A DNA stretch of 64,000 nucleotides from CBDDBK01 sp965225715 (lineage in GTDB: Bacteria; Bacteroidota; Bacteroidia; Cytophagales; Flammeovirgaceae). Location: assembly GCA_965225715.1 (NCBI GenBank), contig CBDDBK010000004.1:1-64000 (forward strand), in the 5' to 3' direction. The notes below the pieces were generated by a model that saw only the letters and a list, made by a program, of their open reading frames with translations, made no database searches and had not been told where the DNA came from. This document shows positions 18,968 to 27,128 of the stretch, in pieces (position 1 is the first letter of the stretch; the number at the start of each line of letters is the position of its first letter). The translations under genes and the position numbers were made by a program.

Positions 18968-20254
18968 ATGAAAAAAATATTTCTGATCATATTAGTTTTG
19001 TTTGCTTCTTCTTGCACAGAGGAAGCAAACTTTGTAACAGATGGTAATGGATTAATTATTAAGATGTCACCTCTTTGGAAATCGCCACAAGATGACGATA
19101 CGAGCATCGATGCTGGAGGTTCTGTTTTTTTATCAGGAAAAATCATTTATAATAATTACCGACTGTTTGGAGGTAACATAAATGAAGAAAAATATCTCGT
19201 TATGCGAAATATAGAAACAGGTGAAAAACTTTGGGAGTGGCGAGATTTTTTGAGCAATGCAAGTTTATATTTAGACCATTCGCATCAATATCAAAACTAT
19301 CTCTTTTTTCAAAGTAGAAGTACGAATGGAGGCGAACATTATTTTATAAATTTGGAAACCGGGCAGACAGTTTGGAAAAAACAAAGAACAATCAGCTTTG
19401 ATACTTATTATAAGGGCTTAGATGAACATTATTTTTCTATTCATTATGAACAAAATAAAAATGGTTTGTATGAAGGAATAGTTTACAAGGGTAATGTCTT
19501 GACAGGTGAGCAAGACACTCTTTTTCGACCAAATTATTCTCGAGAACATGTGGTTATCGGACCTAATGCTATTGGTTTTTTAGATGCACTTAGCCCATTT
19601 AAACATGAAAATAAATCGTACATAGCTGCTATTTTTAGAGATCCCCAAGAGAAACAGGGTGCTGTTCAAAATACACATGTTTACATTGCTTTGTATGATT
19701 TAACTCAAGATACATTGGTTTATGGAAAAGAGTTGGTATACCAAAACGCAAAAGCCAGGGTTCTAGAAGAGCCTGTTATTATAAATGATAAAATTTATAT
19801 GGCTGGAGGTGGTTTTGTCGCTTGCAACAATGTATATACGGGGAAATCTGTATGGAAAAAATCATTTACTGCTACTTTTTATGGACTTGCTGTGGACGGT
19901 AATACAGTTCTTATCAACAGTGGTTATGATAATCAATATAATAGTGCAAATCTCTATGCCTTAGATAGAGAGACAGGCAGGCAACTTTGGCGAGTCACCA
20001 GTTCCGATTTGAGTAGTGATTTAGTTACTTTAAATGGGGTCGTCTATTTTACAGGTGGTGGTGATGGTTACTTACATGCTGTGGATATTGAAACCGGCAA
20101 GCATATTTGGCGTTTGATTTCTCCAGATGAAGAGCACAATTCAGGGGCTTTTTTTAGACCTGAAATCACGGCTGTTCCGGGTAGAAACGGCAATAAAGGG
20201 ATTATCTTAACATCCTCTTATCTGAGTGCTATGGCTTTTGAAGCGGCTAGGTAA
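18968..20254 (+). CDS. PQQ-like beta-propeller lipoprotein, copy 3
   Basis: 428 residues, lipoprotein signal MKKIFLIILVLFASSC (Cys16). It is the most divergent of the four in the N-terminal 250 residues, with the middle (EHVVIGPNAIGFLDALSPF) unlike copies 1 and 2. From AGGGFVACNNVYTGKSVWKK onward it rejoins the conserved half, ending SSYLSAMAFEAAR as the others do. The conserved half is also conserved at DNA level, as expected from recent duplication or gene conversion. It is followed by its own terminator hairpin. Confidence 0.82.
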   Translation: MKKIFLIILVLFASSCTEEANFVTDGNGLIIKMSPLWKSPQDDDTSIDAGGSVFLSGKIIYNNYRLFGGNINEEKYLVMRNIETGEKLWEWRDFLSNASLYLDHSHQYQNYLFFQSRSTNGGEHYFINLETGQTVWKKQRTISFDTYYKGLDEHYFSIHYEQNKNGLYEGIVYKGNVLTGEQDTLFRPNYSREHVVIGPNAIGFLDALSPFKHENKSYIAAIFRDPQEKQGAVQNTHVYIALYDLTQDTLVYGKELVYQNAKARVLEEPVIINDKIYMAGGGFVACNNVYTGKSVWKKSFTATFYGLAVDGNTVLINSGYDNQYNSANLYALDRETGRQLWRVTSSDLSSDLVTLNGVVYFTGGGDGYLHAVDIETGKHIWRLISPDEEHNSGAFFRPEITAVPGRNGNKGIILTSSYLSAMAFEAAR

Positions 20255-20279
20255 TGAGGAGTGAAGAATTTAATAGTTT

Positions 20280-20317
20280 GGCTTTCTAAAAATTAAAAAC
20301 TTTTGGAAAGCCTTTTT
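20280..20317 (+). terminator. rho-independent-type hairpin after propeller copy 3
   Basis: GGCTTTCT / GGAAAGCC stem with a TTTTT run, the third copy of the same terminator. Confidence 0.8.
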
Positions 20318-20340
20318 GTCAATTTTTTAAATAATAAAAA

Positions 20341-20787
20341 ATGAAAAAAATAGTCGTTACTGTTTTACTATCTTTATGCTTATCACCTATGTGTTTTTCT
20401 CAAGGTGATCAGAAATTTTCTTATTTACAGCACCATAAGCCTTCGGATATCCTCTGGCTTTCTAAAAAAGGCTTTAATATGTCAAATTATATAGGTGATA
20501 ATAAAAAAATAAATTTTAATCTCAGTCTAGCTCTCAAACATCGAAAACAGTCTAAGCAATTTTTTCTGTACGGTGGAATTGGGTTTGTATTAGGAATTGT
20601 AGGTATTAATATTGCTTTAAATAGAATTGTTAATGGTGTTGGTAATGAAGGTTTAACGTTTTTCTATGTAAGTTCTATCGTAACTAGTACAGGTTTTTGG
20701 ACAGGTTTAATTGGTGGATTAATCAATAACACTAGGGCTAAAAGACATGTCAATAGAGCTATAGAAATACAATTGGATTTGGATTAA
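20341..20787 (+). CDS. small exported protein with two membrane segments
   Basis: 148 residues, not recognised. A signal peptide (MKKIVVTVLLSLCLSPMCFS, then Q) is followed by a short soluble part, then a basic stretch (ALKHRKQSKQ) and two hydrophobic segments: FFLYGGIGFVLGIVGINIAL and the region around FFYVSSIVTSTGFWTGLIGG. It lies where a tail copy would be expected, between the terminator of propeller copy 3 and tail copy 4, and has its own hairpin behind it. It could be an accessory or immunity-type membrane protein of the island; nothing in the sequence proves that. Confidence 0.65.
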   Translation: MKKIVVTVLLSLCLSPMCFSQGDQKFSYLQHHKPSDILWLSKKGFNMSNYIGDNKKINFNLSLALKHRKQSKQFFLYGGIGFVLGIVGINIALNRIVNGVGNEGLTFFYVSSIVTSTGFWTGLIGGLINNTRAKRHVNRAIEIQLDLD

Positions 20788-20803
20788 TTTAAACATAATA
20801 TTT

Positions 20804-20841
20804 GGTTTTCTGAAAGTTGTATATTTTTAGAAAGCCTTTTT
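20804..20841 (+). terminator. variant terminator hairpin
   Basis: GGTTTTCT pairs with AGAAAGCC (with wobble), then TTTTT. A divergent relative of the three hairpins upstream. Confidence 0.65.
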
Positions 20842-20864
20842 ACCCATTTTTAAATAGTAAACAA

Positions 20865-21071
20865 ATGGAGTTTTTTAACGAACCCAGCGACGGACTTATC
20901 CACCGCAGCAGCCAGCGCGGCGATGGCACCAGATGGGCATGGGGCGATCAGGAAAATACAGAAGCCAGAGGGGCTAACCATCAAGAGCAAAACGATCACA
21001 TTGCTGTTAGAAATGCTTTGGATAGGGCTTTTAATGGAGGTAATCAAGAAATTTTTCTCATAGAAGAATAG
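20865..21071 (+). CDS. orphan lipase C-terminal tail, copy 4
   Basis: 68 residues starting MEFFNEPSDG. It is almost identical to copy 2 but with WAWGDQEN replacing WARGNHEN, so one of the two conserved histidines is lost while the one in GANHQEQ remains. It ends 4 bp before the truncated propeller copy 4. A TTG further upstream is open in frame but lies in the hairpin, so the ATG is the better start. Confidence 0.5.
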   Translation: MEFFNEPSDGLIHRSSQRGDGTRWAWGDQENTEARGANHQEQNDHIAVRNALDRAFNGGNQEIFLIEE

Positions 21072-21075
21072 TATT

Positions 21076-21302
21076 ATGAGAAAATTACTTTTAATTATTT
21101 TAGTACTACTTGGTTCCGCTTGCGAAAGGGAACCAAGTTTTGTCACCGATGCCGATGGTGTGGTGACTAAGATGTTGCCCCTTTGGATAGAACCTCAAAA
21201 CGATAGCCCTTATTATGAAGGTACAGGAACGACTTTTTTGGAGGGGCGCGTGGTCTATAATAATCATCGGCTATTTGGGGGTGAACAAAATGACCAAAAA
21301 GT
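21076..21302 (+). pseudogene. propeller lipoprotein copy 4, truncated by an IS1-family element
   Basis: Begins like copy 2 (MRKLLLIILVLLGSAC, Cys16) and continues like copy 1 (NDSPYYEGTGTTFLEGRVVY). After about 75 residues it runs into the left end of the IS at 21303. The missing three quarters are not found on the far side of the IS. Confidence 0.85.
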
Positions 21303-22116
21303 GGTGGTGTTATACAAAATATGATGTCAAATTTTACACCTGCCCGTTATTGATATAAAAGAAAGCTAACATCTGGCTTTGCGATGATTAGACTTCTTTT
21401 TAGAAAAGCAACAGGTTCTACGAACTAAACGGCTGATTCGATGACGCAGACGACAATTATTACCCTCTATACCCTTTGTAAAACATTTGCCTATCAAATG
21501 CTTACAATCTTCAAAGCCCCCTTTAAATGCCTCCCAGTTATCGGTACAAACTTCTTTGAAACCAACACCAAGAGCCTTTAAACTAAACCATAGACGCTGC
21601 ACTGTTTTGCAATCACGCTTGCCCCAAGCCCAAGAAACTATCTCGCCACTCTGACGACAATACGCATCAATCAACCAGTATTTCTGCCCCTTCTTTTTCA
21701 CATAAGACCAAAGCTCATCAACCTCTAAGCTAGCATAAAAACGTTGTTTGGGCTTGATAGAAACCGTGGTATTGGCAAGAATAGATAAAACTTTTTTAGG
21801 GCTAATACCTTCTAATTCAGAAATATCCCTAATACCTACTCGTCTGACAAGCATATGTTTAACCCGCTCAGTTATTCCTTTTTGACACCCTCGATAACTC
21901 AGCTCCTGAGGAGCTATAAACTGCCGACCGCAGCTTTTACACTCATAATTTTGCTTCTTCCATTTTTTCTTATATCTTTCCCTTCGCATTTGGGGCATTT
22001 TAGGGTTATTTCTATGGTCATTTTGTCTTATTTGGGTGAAACAAATGAACAAATTTAACTCTAAATGTCTCAATATCAAAAATATTTCCTTAAATCATAC
22101 TTTCTACAACACCACC
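21303..22116. mobile_element. IS1-family insertion sequence, 814 bp
   Basis: Left end GGTGGTGTTATACAAAATAT; the right end read inward is GGTGGTGTTGTAGAAAGTAT. The 20-bp ends differ at only a few positions and start GGTGRTG as IS1 ends do. One transposase gene fills most of the element on the minus strand. No 8-9 bp target duplication is visible (CAAAAAGT on the left, GAATTTTT on the right). Confidence 0.88.
21366..22079 (-). CDS. IS1-family transposase
   Basis: A 237-residue single-frame transposase rather than the InsA/InsB frameshift pair of classical IS1. The N-terminal zinc-finger part shows YECKSCGRQF, followed by an HTH-like region (VGIRDISELEGISPKKVLSI). The DDE-type catalytic core follows: LEVDELWSYVKKKGQKYWL, then CTDNWEAFKGGF, and near the end IEGNNCRLRHRISRLVRRTC with FSKKKSNH, which is the IS1 signature. 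The true start may be later than the first ATG, since the N-terminal 25 residues match poorly and the expected first CxxC pair is missing. Confidence 0.85.
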   Translation of the reverse strand: MILRHLELNLFICFTQIRQNDHRNNPKMPQMRRERYKKKWKKQNYECKSCGRQFIAPQELSYRGCQKGITERVKHMLVRRVGIRDISELEGISPKKVLSILANTTVSIKPKQRFYASLEVDELWSYVKKKGQKYWLIDAYCRQSGEIVSWAWGKRDCKTVQRLWFSLKALGVGFKEVCTDNWEAFKGGFEDCKHLIGKCFTKGIEGNNCRLRHRISRLVRRTCCFSKKKSNHRKARC

Positions 22117-22253
22117 GAATTTTTTTAGTCTTAATTAACTATTAATTAAAAATTAAAATTAAATTTGGGTTTGTTAGAAATAAAAGTGGTTTGAAATTGA
22201 CTTAAAACATTTTTTGATTTTATATGAATTAACCAGTTAAACTTTTAATTATA

Positions 22254-22841
22254 ATGTTAAAAGAAAAGAATCGCAAAATCCTTCGACATCGTACTTCACA
22301 TAATGATGAAACCCAGATTCGACAACAGTTTTATCGAGATATCAGCGAAGATGAGAAAGCCGAATTTATCGATGGAAAAGTGCTTATGCATTCGCCTGTA
22401 AAGGCAGGGCATTTGAAGTCTTCGGGGGATTTATACGTGCTTATGCACTCACATGTTAGAAAGTACAATCTTGGAGAAGTATTCACCGAAAAAGCAATGA
22501 TTCATCTCACCCAAAATAGTTATGAACCTGATATTTGTTTTTGGAAAAAAGAAATATCCGATACGTTTACCTTTAACCAAATGCTTTTCCCAGCCCCAAC
22601 TCTTATCGTAGAAATTCTTTCACCATCGACTCAAAAAAATGATAGAGGTATCAAGTTCATCGATTATGCCCAGCATGGTGTAGAGGAATATTGGCTCATA
22701 GACCCTCTAAAAAAAACCTTTGAACAGTATTTTTTGGATGGCGAAATTTTTAAATTGCACAAAAAATTAAAAACCAGAGGCAAAATACAAGCAAAAGCTA
22801 TCAAAAATTTTTATTTCAACCTCGAAAATATCTTATTTTAA
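22254..22841 (+). CDS. Uma2-family (DUF820) putative nuclease
   Basis: 195 residues with the Uma2 core: FIDGKVLMHSPVKAGHLKSS, then SYEPDICFWKKE carrying an acidic residue, then LIVEILSPSTQKNDRGIKF (E-I-L-SP) and EEYWLIDPLKKTFEQY. It is a diverged relative of the gene at 8951 and not a recent duplicate. Role unknown. It lies between an IS1-family element and a broken lipoprotein gene, in an accessory setting. Confidence 0.82.
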   Translation: MLKEKNRKILRHRTSHNDETQIRQQFYRDISEDEKAEFIDGKVLMHSPVKAGHLKSSGDLYVLMHSHVRKYNLGEVFTEKAMIHLTQNSYEPDICFWKKEISDTFTFNQMLFPAPTLIVEILSPSTQKNDRGIKFIDYAQHGVEEYWLIDPLKKTFEQYFLDGEIFKLHKKLKTRGKIQAKAIKNFYFNLENILF

Positions 22842-22877
22842 CAATTCATCATTTACTTTTTAACTTATAATTTAATT

Positions 22878-23578
22878 ATGATTATGAAAAAATTAGTTTT
22901 TGGATTTTTAATTTTTGGTCTTGTCATTTTTTCTGGAAGCTGCACTGATGACAACGACAACGATATTAGATCCTGAAACAGCAGATACCGTTTTTATAGT
23001 TCGTTCAGATACTATTTTCATAGCCAATTCAGATTCAATTTTTTATGGCGACATAACTTTATCTTCTCAAGAAGCTATAGATGCCTTTGGAGCGTTAGGG
23101 ACTGTTGAAATTATAGGGAATTTGGTGCTTGGTTTGGATGTGGGTGAATCAGAATTTGCTGCAGGCCAAATAAATTTAACAAGTTTGAACTCATTATTAG
23201 GTCTAAAAAAAATAACGGGATCATTGATTGTGATCAGTACTAATCTAACATCTTTATCCGGATTGGATAGTTTAACTTCAGTAAATGCAGATTTAATAAT
23301 CACTGAGGGGTTAGTTTCTTTATCAGCCTTAGAAAATTTAGTATCAGTAGGAGGAAATTTAACTGTCTCATTTACATAGTTTAACTTCTTTACAGGGTTT
23401 AGAAAACTTGGCACGAGTGGGAGAGGGGACATCATTTATTAGAATTAGAAATAACACAAATTTAACTGATTATTGCGGTCTTCAACTTCTCTTTTTAGCT
23501 GATGGACTTTCGGGTACCTATTTTAATAACTCTCCCAATTCAACCATCGAAGAAATCAAAGCCTTGACATGCAATTAG
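22878..23578 (+). pseudogene. frameshifted lipoprotein with receptor-L-like leucine-rich repeats
   Basis: Three consecutive frames must be joined to read one protein. Frame 1 (from 22878 or 22884) gives a lipoprotein signal, KKLVFGFLIFGLVIFSGSC. Frame 2 (to 23379) gives ILDPETADTVFIV and repeats such as LTSLNSLLGLKKITGSLIV and LTSLSGLDSLTSVNADLII. Frame 3 (to 23578) gives LTSLQGLENLARVGEG and a C-terminal Cys-containing end, YCGLQLLF. Two single-base shifts break it, near 22960 and near 23365. The repeat pattern is that of surface proteins with receptor L-type domains in Bacteroidota. Confidence 0.75.
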
Positions 23579-23603
23579 AGCGGTTTGGAGTTGTTAAATT
23601 CTT

Positions 23604-23620
23604 AAGGTTTTTAGAAACCT
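23604..23620. repeat. short palindrome, AGGTTTTT type
   Basis: AAGGTTTTTAGAAACCT, an imperfect member of the palindrome family seen at 24996, 50596 and 51858. It lies left of the Rpn-like gene. Confidence 0.5.
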
Positions 23621-23744
23621 CGGGTGAGAGTGGGCTGCTTAATTTGTTGACCATTTGTTCAAACAAATTTCCCCGCTTTTTCAAAGTTAGGATTTTTTGG
23701 TTATTTAAAAGAAAATGCTTACTATGCGTTTTTTTCTCCGTACT

Positions 23745-24020
23745 TTAATAGTCTGTTGCTTGAAAAAAGAGTTTTTGGAGGTTTTATAGCCATGCTATTT
23801 TATTACGGGAAACGGTTTTGTTAATAATCAACGTGTTAGAATACTATACTCAGGTTACTTGAAAAAGAGCGTTTTTCGGATTCTAACCTATTGGTATTGA
23901 AACTTAACGTTTCGCAAAACAAAATAGCCTTGCTATAAAAATCTTTTTTTATTTGAAATGACTATAATACATTGGTTTTGAAAATGTTTATTTCTGAGAT
24001 AAAAATAGCCTTGCTATAAA
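23745..24020. repeat. cluster of MITE-like elements in both orientations
   Basis: At least three partial or complete copies: ends AATAGTCTGTTGCTTGAAAA (23748), TATAGCCATGCTATTTTATT (23785), ACTTGAAAAAGAGCG (23857) to AAATAGCCTTGCTATAA (about 23938), and a further TGAGATAAAAATAGCCTTGC tail ending at 24018. The last ends 8 bp before the Rpn-like gene. The rest of the 23579-24025 gap holds no gene. Confidence 0.65.
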
Positions 24021-24025
24021 AAAAT

Positions 24026-24901
24026 ATGACGGCGAAAAAGAACAAAGAAAAAAGGAATAAAGAAACTCAAAGAGATAGTCGCTTCGATTGGCTTTTCAAA
24101 GAAAACATCAAAGATTTTTTCTTTCCACTCCTTACTAAGCAATTGAATGTTATAATTTTAGACTCTAAAATTTTAGATCCCCAAATTCATAAAACTTTGC
24201 TTGTCAAGCGAGAAGTAGATTTTCTTTGTGAAATTAAAACGCCCACTGGGCAAGAACTGCTTCATATAGAATTTCAAAGCAAAAATGAGCCAAAGATGCT
24301 CAACCGTATCGGAGAATACCACGGTTTTTTGATAAAAAAATACAACTTGCCTATACGTCATGTGGTTATTTACTTGGGAGCTAAAAAAGCTAGGATGTTG
24401 ACGCAATTAGATGCCAATAAGGTTTATCGGGGTTTTGATTTGATCGATTTATCGACTATAGATGTAGATACCTTATTATCAGTCAAACCTTCAAAATTAG
24501 CGCTTATTGTTCCTCTATGTGCTATAGACGAAAACAAAAAAGAAGTTATTTTAAAAAGGACTATTGGTCAATTGGAAGAACTTAGTTCCTCTGATCATGA
24601 GTTTAGAGAAAACTTATACCGTTTGTTCTTATTATCTGGGTTACGTCCCGGTTTAACTGATTTACTTTCTAAAATTATTGATACTATGCCTATTACTTTT
24701 GATATTGTAAAACATCCTTTGTTCCAAAGAGGACAAGTGGCAGGAATTGAAAAAGGAATTGAAAAAGGAATTGAAAAAGGCAAAATAGAATCTGTACTTG
24801 GATTTCATAAAAAAGGCATTTCAATATCTATTATTTCTGAAGCCTTAAATATCTCTAAAATGCGAGTCCAAGAAATTATAAAATCAGGGCACAAGTGCTG
24901 A
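24026..24901 (+). CDS. Rpn/PD-(D/E)XK-family putative nuclease, copy 1
   Basis: 291 residues of the recombination-promoting-nuclease or PDDEXK transposase-like group. The nuclease core is visible as KREVDFLCEIKT (acidic residue), HIEFQSKNEPK (E-x-Q variant of ExK), MLNRIGEYHGFLIKKY and IRHVVIYLGAKKAR. A 12-bp tandem repeat at about 24747-24780 encodes GIEKGIEKGIEKGK. The last 45 residues (SVLGFHKKGISISIISEALN, then VQEIIKSGHK) match the C terminus of the gene at 50941, although the nuclease cores are different. In E. coli, Rpn proteins promote RecA-independent recombination; the role here is unknown. Confidence 0.8.
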   Translation: MTAKKNKEKRNKETQRDSRFDWLFKENIKDFFFPLLTKQLNVIILDSKILDPQIHKTLLVKREVDFLCEIKTPTGQELLHIEFQSKNEPKMLNRIGEYHGFLIKKYNLPIRHVVIYLGAKKARMLTQLDANKVYRGFDLIDLSTIDVDTLLSVKPSKLALIVPLCAIDENKKEVILKRTIGQLEELSSSDHEFRENLYRLFLLSGLRPGLTDLLSKIIDTMPITFDIVKHPLFQRGQVAGIEKGIEKGIEKGKIESVLGFHKKGISISIISEALNISKMRVQEIIKSGHKC

Positions 24902-24995
24902 CTTTTTTGATAAAAAAAATATCATTCAAAAAAAGGTGAGACATAAAAAATAGCGAAATAAGTCCGAAAAAAGCAATACATTAAATAGCCCGACT

Positions 24996-25017
24996 TCAAG
25001 GTTTTTAAAATCCTTGA
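24996..25017. repeat. 22-bp palindrome
   Basis: TCAAGG, TTTTTAAAAT, CCTTGA: an inverted repeat of the AGGTTTTTAAAA type, right of Rpn-like copy 1. Confidence 0.6.
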
Positions 25018-25114
25018 GGATTTGGAATTCATTAGTTTAAAAAGTTTTTATAATTTTATTTTTTTAACAAATTTATTTTCATAGCGTTTATACAAAAAAA
25101 TTCAATATTTGGAG

Positions 25115-26947
25115 ATGGAAAATATAAATGAAGTCAACACAAATACAGCGGTAGAAGTTATCGATCATGACCATGAAACTCATGAGCATCATCAGCAAGG
25201 TTTTTTTGGAAAATATGTATTTTCTACTGACCACAAAGTAATTGCCAAACAATTTCTTATAACTGGCATGTTTTGGGCTTTAATAGGTGGTTTATTATCG
25301 GTCCTATTCAGGCTCCAGTTGGGTTTTCCAGATGCTGATATAGGTTGGTTAAAGCCTCTTTTAAACCAGTGGATTACAGATACAGGAAAATTAGACCCAA
25401 ATTACTATTTAGCCGCAGTAACCATGCATGGAACTATAATGGTCTTTTTTGTATTAACGGCAGGTTTAAGTGGAACTTTTAGCAATTTCTTAATTCCACT
25501 TCAAGTTGGTGCCAGGGATATGGCTTCAGGTTTTATTAATATGCTTTCCTACTGGTTCTTTTTTGCTGCAGGTGTTGTTATGATGATTTCTCTATTTTTA
25601 GAAACAGGTCCTGCTTCTGGTGGTTGGGTAATTTATCCACCTTTAAGTGCTTTGCCTCAAGCATCTGATGGCTCTGGTTTAGGCATGACTTTGTGGCTGG
25701 TGAGTATGGTACTTTTCATTGCTTCTACATTAATGGGTGGTATTAATTATATAACAACTATTATAAATTTAAGAACAGTTGGCATGTCCATGTTGCGTTT
25801 ACCACTGACTATGTGGGCATTTCTTTTAACAGCTATTATTGGTGTATTATCTTTTCCTGTTCTTTTTGCGGGTGCTTTGCTATTAGTTTTTGATAGAAGT
25901 TTTGGAACCAGTTTTTACTTATCTGATATTTATATCGGAGGTGAAATTTTACACAACACAGGAGGTAGTGCTATTCTCTTCCAACATTTATTTTGGTTTT
26001 TGGGACATCCTGAAGTTTATATTATTATGCTACCTGCTTTGGGTATTACCTCTGAAATTATCGCTACGAACTCCCGTAAGCCAATATTTGGTTATCGCGC
26101 TATGATAGGCTCTATGCTTGCTATAACTTTTTTATCTTTTTTGGTTTGGGCACACCACATGTTTGTATCTGGGCTAAATCCTTTCTTAGGTACAATTTTT
26201 ATGTTTTTAACCCTTATCATTGCAGTTCCTTCTGCAGTTAAAGCCTTTAATTATATTACAACTTTATGGAAAGGCAATATAGTGTTTACACCCGCTATGT
26301 TATTTTCAATTGGCTTGGTTTCTTTCTTTATTTCAGGTGGCCTAACAGGAATTATATTGGGGAATGCTGCTATCGATATTCAGCTGCATGATACTTACTT
26401 TGTAGTAGCTCATTTTCATTTAGTTATGGGCGCTTCAGCTTTTTTTGGTATGGTAGCTGGCATTTATCATTGGTTTCCAAAGATGTTTGGACGTATGATA
26501 AACAGTAAATTAGGTTACGTTCATTTTTGGGTTACTTTCATCAGTATTTACATGATATTTTTTCCAATGCACTACCTAGGTATTTCAGGTTTTCCAAGAC
26601 GTTACTATTCTTTTACAAATTATGATTTTACCAGCAGTTATGTGGATTTGAATAGCCTGATTAGTATTTTTGCTATTATCGCTATGTTAGCCCAGTTGTT
26701 ATTTTTGTTTAACTTCTTATACAGTATATTTAGAGGTAAATTAGCCCCAGCAAACCCATGGAAATCCAATACTTTGGAATGGACAACGCCTCGTTTTCCT
26801 GAACATGGCAATTGGGAAGGAGCAATACCTCATGTTTATCGCTGGCCTTACGATTATAGTAAAGAAGGAGCATCTGATGATTTTATTCCTCAACATGTAC
26901 CTTATAGCCAAACACCAGAATCAAATTTAGAACATGAAAAAGATTAA
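25115..26947 (+). CDS. coxA: cytochrome c oxidase subunit I
   Basis: Catalytic haem-copper subunit of an aa3-type terminal oxidase in the inner membrane: reduces O2 and pumps protons. 610 residues with twelve or more hydrophobic segments. Ligands are visible: AAVTMHGTIMVFF (low-spin haem His), FLGHPEVYIIML (CuB His with the cross-linked Tyr), WAHHMF (two CuB His) and VVAHFHLVMG (two haem His). The C-terminal segment TLEWTTPRFPEHGNW is usual in Bacteroidota. I use ATG 25115; a TTG six bases upstream is also open. Subunit II, which normally precedes coxA, is absent, and an Rpn-like nuclease lies there instead, so the locus has been rearranged. Confidence 0.96.
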   Translation: MENINEVNTNTAVEVIDHDHETHEHHQQGFFGKYVFSTDHKVIAKQFLITGMFWALIGGLLSVLFRLQLGFPDADIGWLKPLLNQWITDTGKLDPNYYLAAVTMHGTIMVFFVLTAGLSGTFSNFLIPLQVGARDMASGFINMLSYWFFFAAGVVMMISLFLETGPASGGWVIYPPLSALPQASDGSGLGMTLWLVSMVLFIASTLMGGINYITTIINLRTVGMSMLRLPLTMWAFLLTAIIGVLSFPVLFAGALLLVFDRSFGTSFYLSDIYIGGEILHNTGGSAILFQHLFWFLGHPEVYIIMLPALGITSEIIATNSRKPIFGYRAMIGSMLAITFLSFLVWAHHMFVSGLNPFLGTIFMFLTLIIAVPSAVKAFNYITTLWKGNIVFTPAMLFSIGLVSFFISGGLTGIILGNAAIDIQLHDTYFVVAHFHLVMGASAFFGMVAGIYHWFPKMFGRMINSKLGYVHFWVTFISIYMIFFPMHYLGISGFPRRYYSFTNYDFTSSYVDLNSLISIFAIIAMLAQLLFLFNFLYSIFRGKLAPANPWKSNTLEWTTPRFPEHGNWEGAIPHVYRWPYDYSKEGASDDFIPQHVPYSQTPESNLEHEKD

Positions 26948-26953
26948 AAAATA

Positions 26954-27004
26954 TTAACCTAATTAATACAATATAACGATGGATAATTATTCTGACGAAG
27001 AAAA
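26954..27004. repeat. direct repeat A1: remnant of the DUF262 gene start
   Basis: 51 bp matching 29421-29471 with about six mismatches: the leader TTAACCTAATTAATACAATA and the first codons (MDNYSDEEK). Reading on, the frame enters the MITE-like repeat and stops. With the copy at 29421 it brackets the fused methyltransferase gene. Confidence 0.85.
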
Positions 27005-27012
27005 GTTTAAAT

Positions 27013-27104
27013 ATAGCAATGCTATTTTAGTCTTGGAAATGGTTTTTTCAATGTCAATGTATTAGACCCCTTAAAAATCCTTTTTTCAAATGATATGACC
27101 ATAA
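27013..27104 (+). repeat. MITE-like element (best-preserved copy)
   Basis: Runs from TATAGCAATGCTATTTTAGT through CTTGGAAATGG and TAGACCCCTTAAAAATCC to TTCAAATGATATGACCATAA. The ends read inward are TATAGCAAT and TTATGGTCAT. Confidence 0.8.
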
Positions 27105-27128
27105 CTATTTTATATTTTGAGGAAAAAT

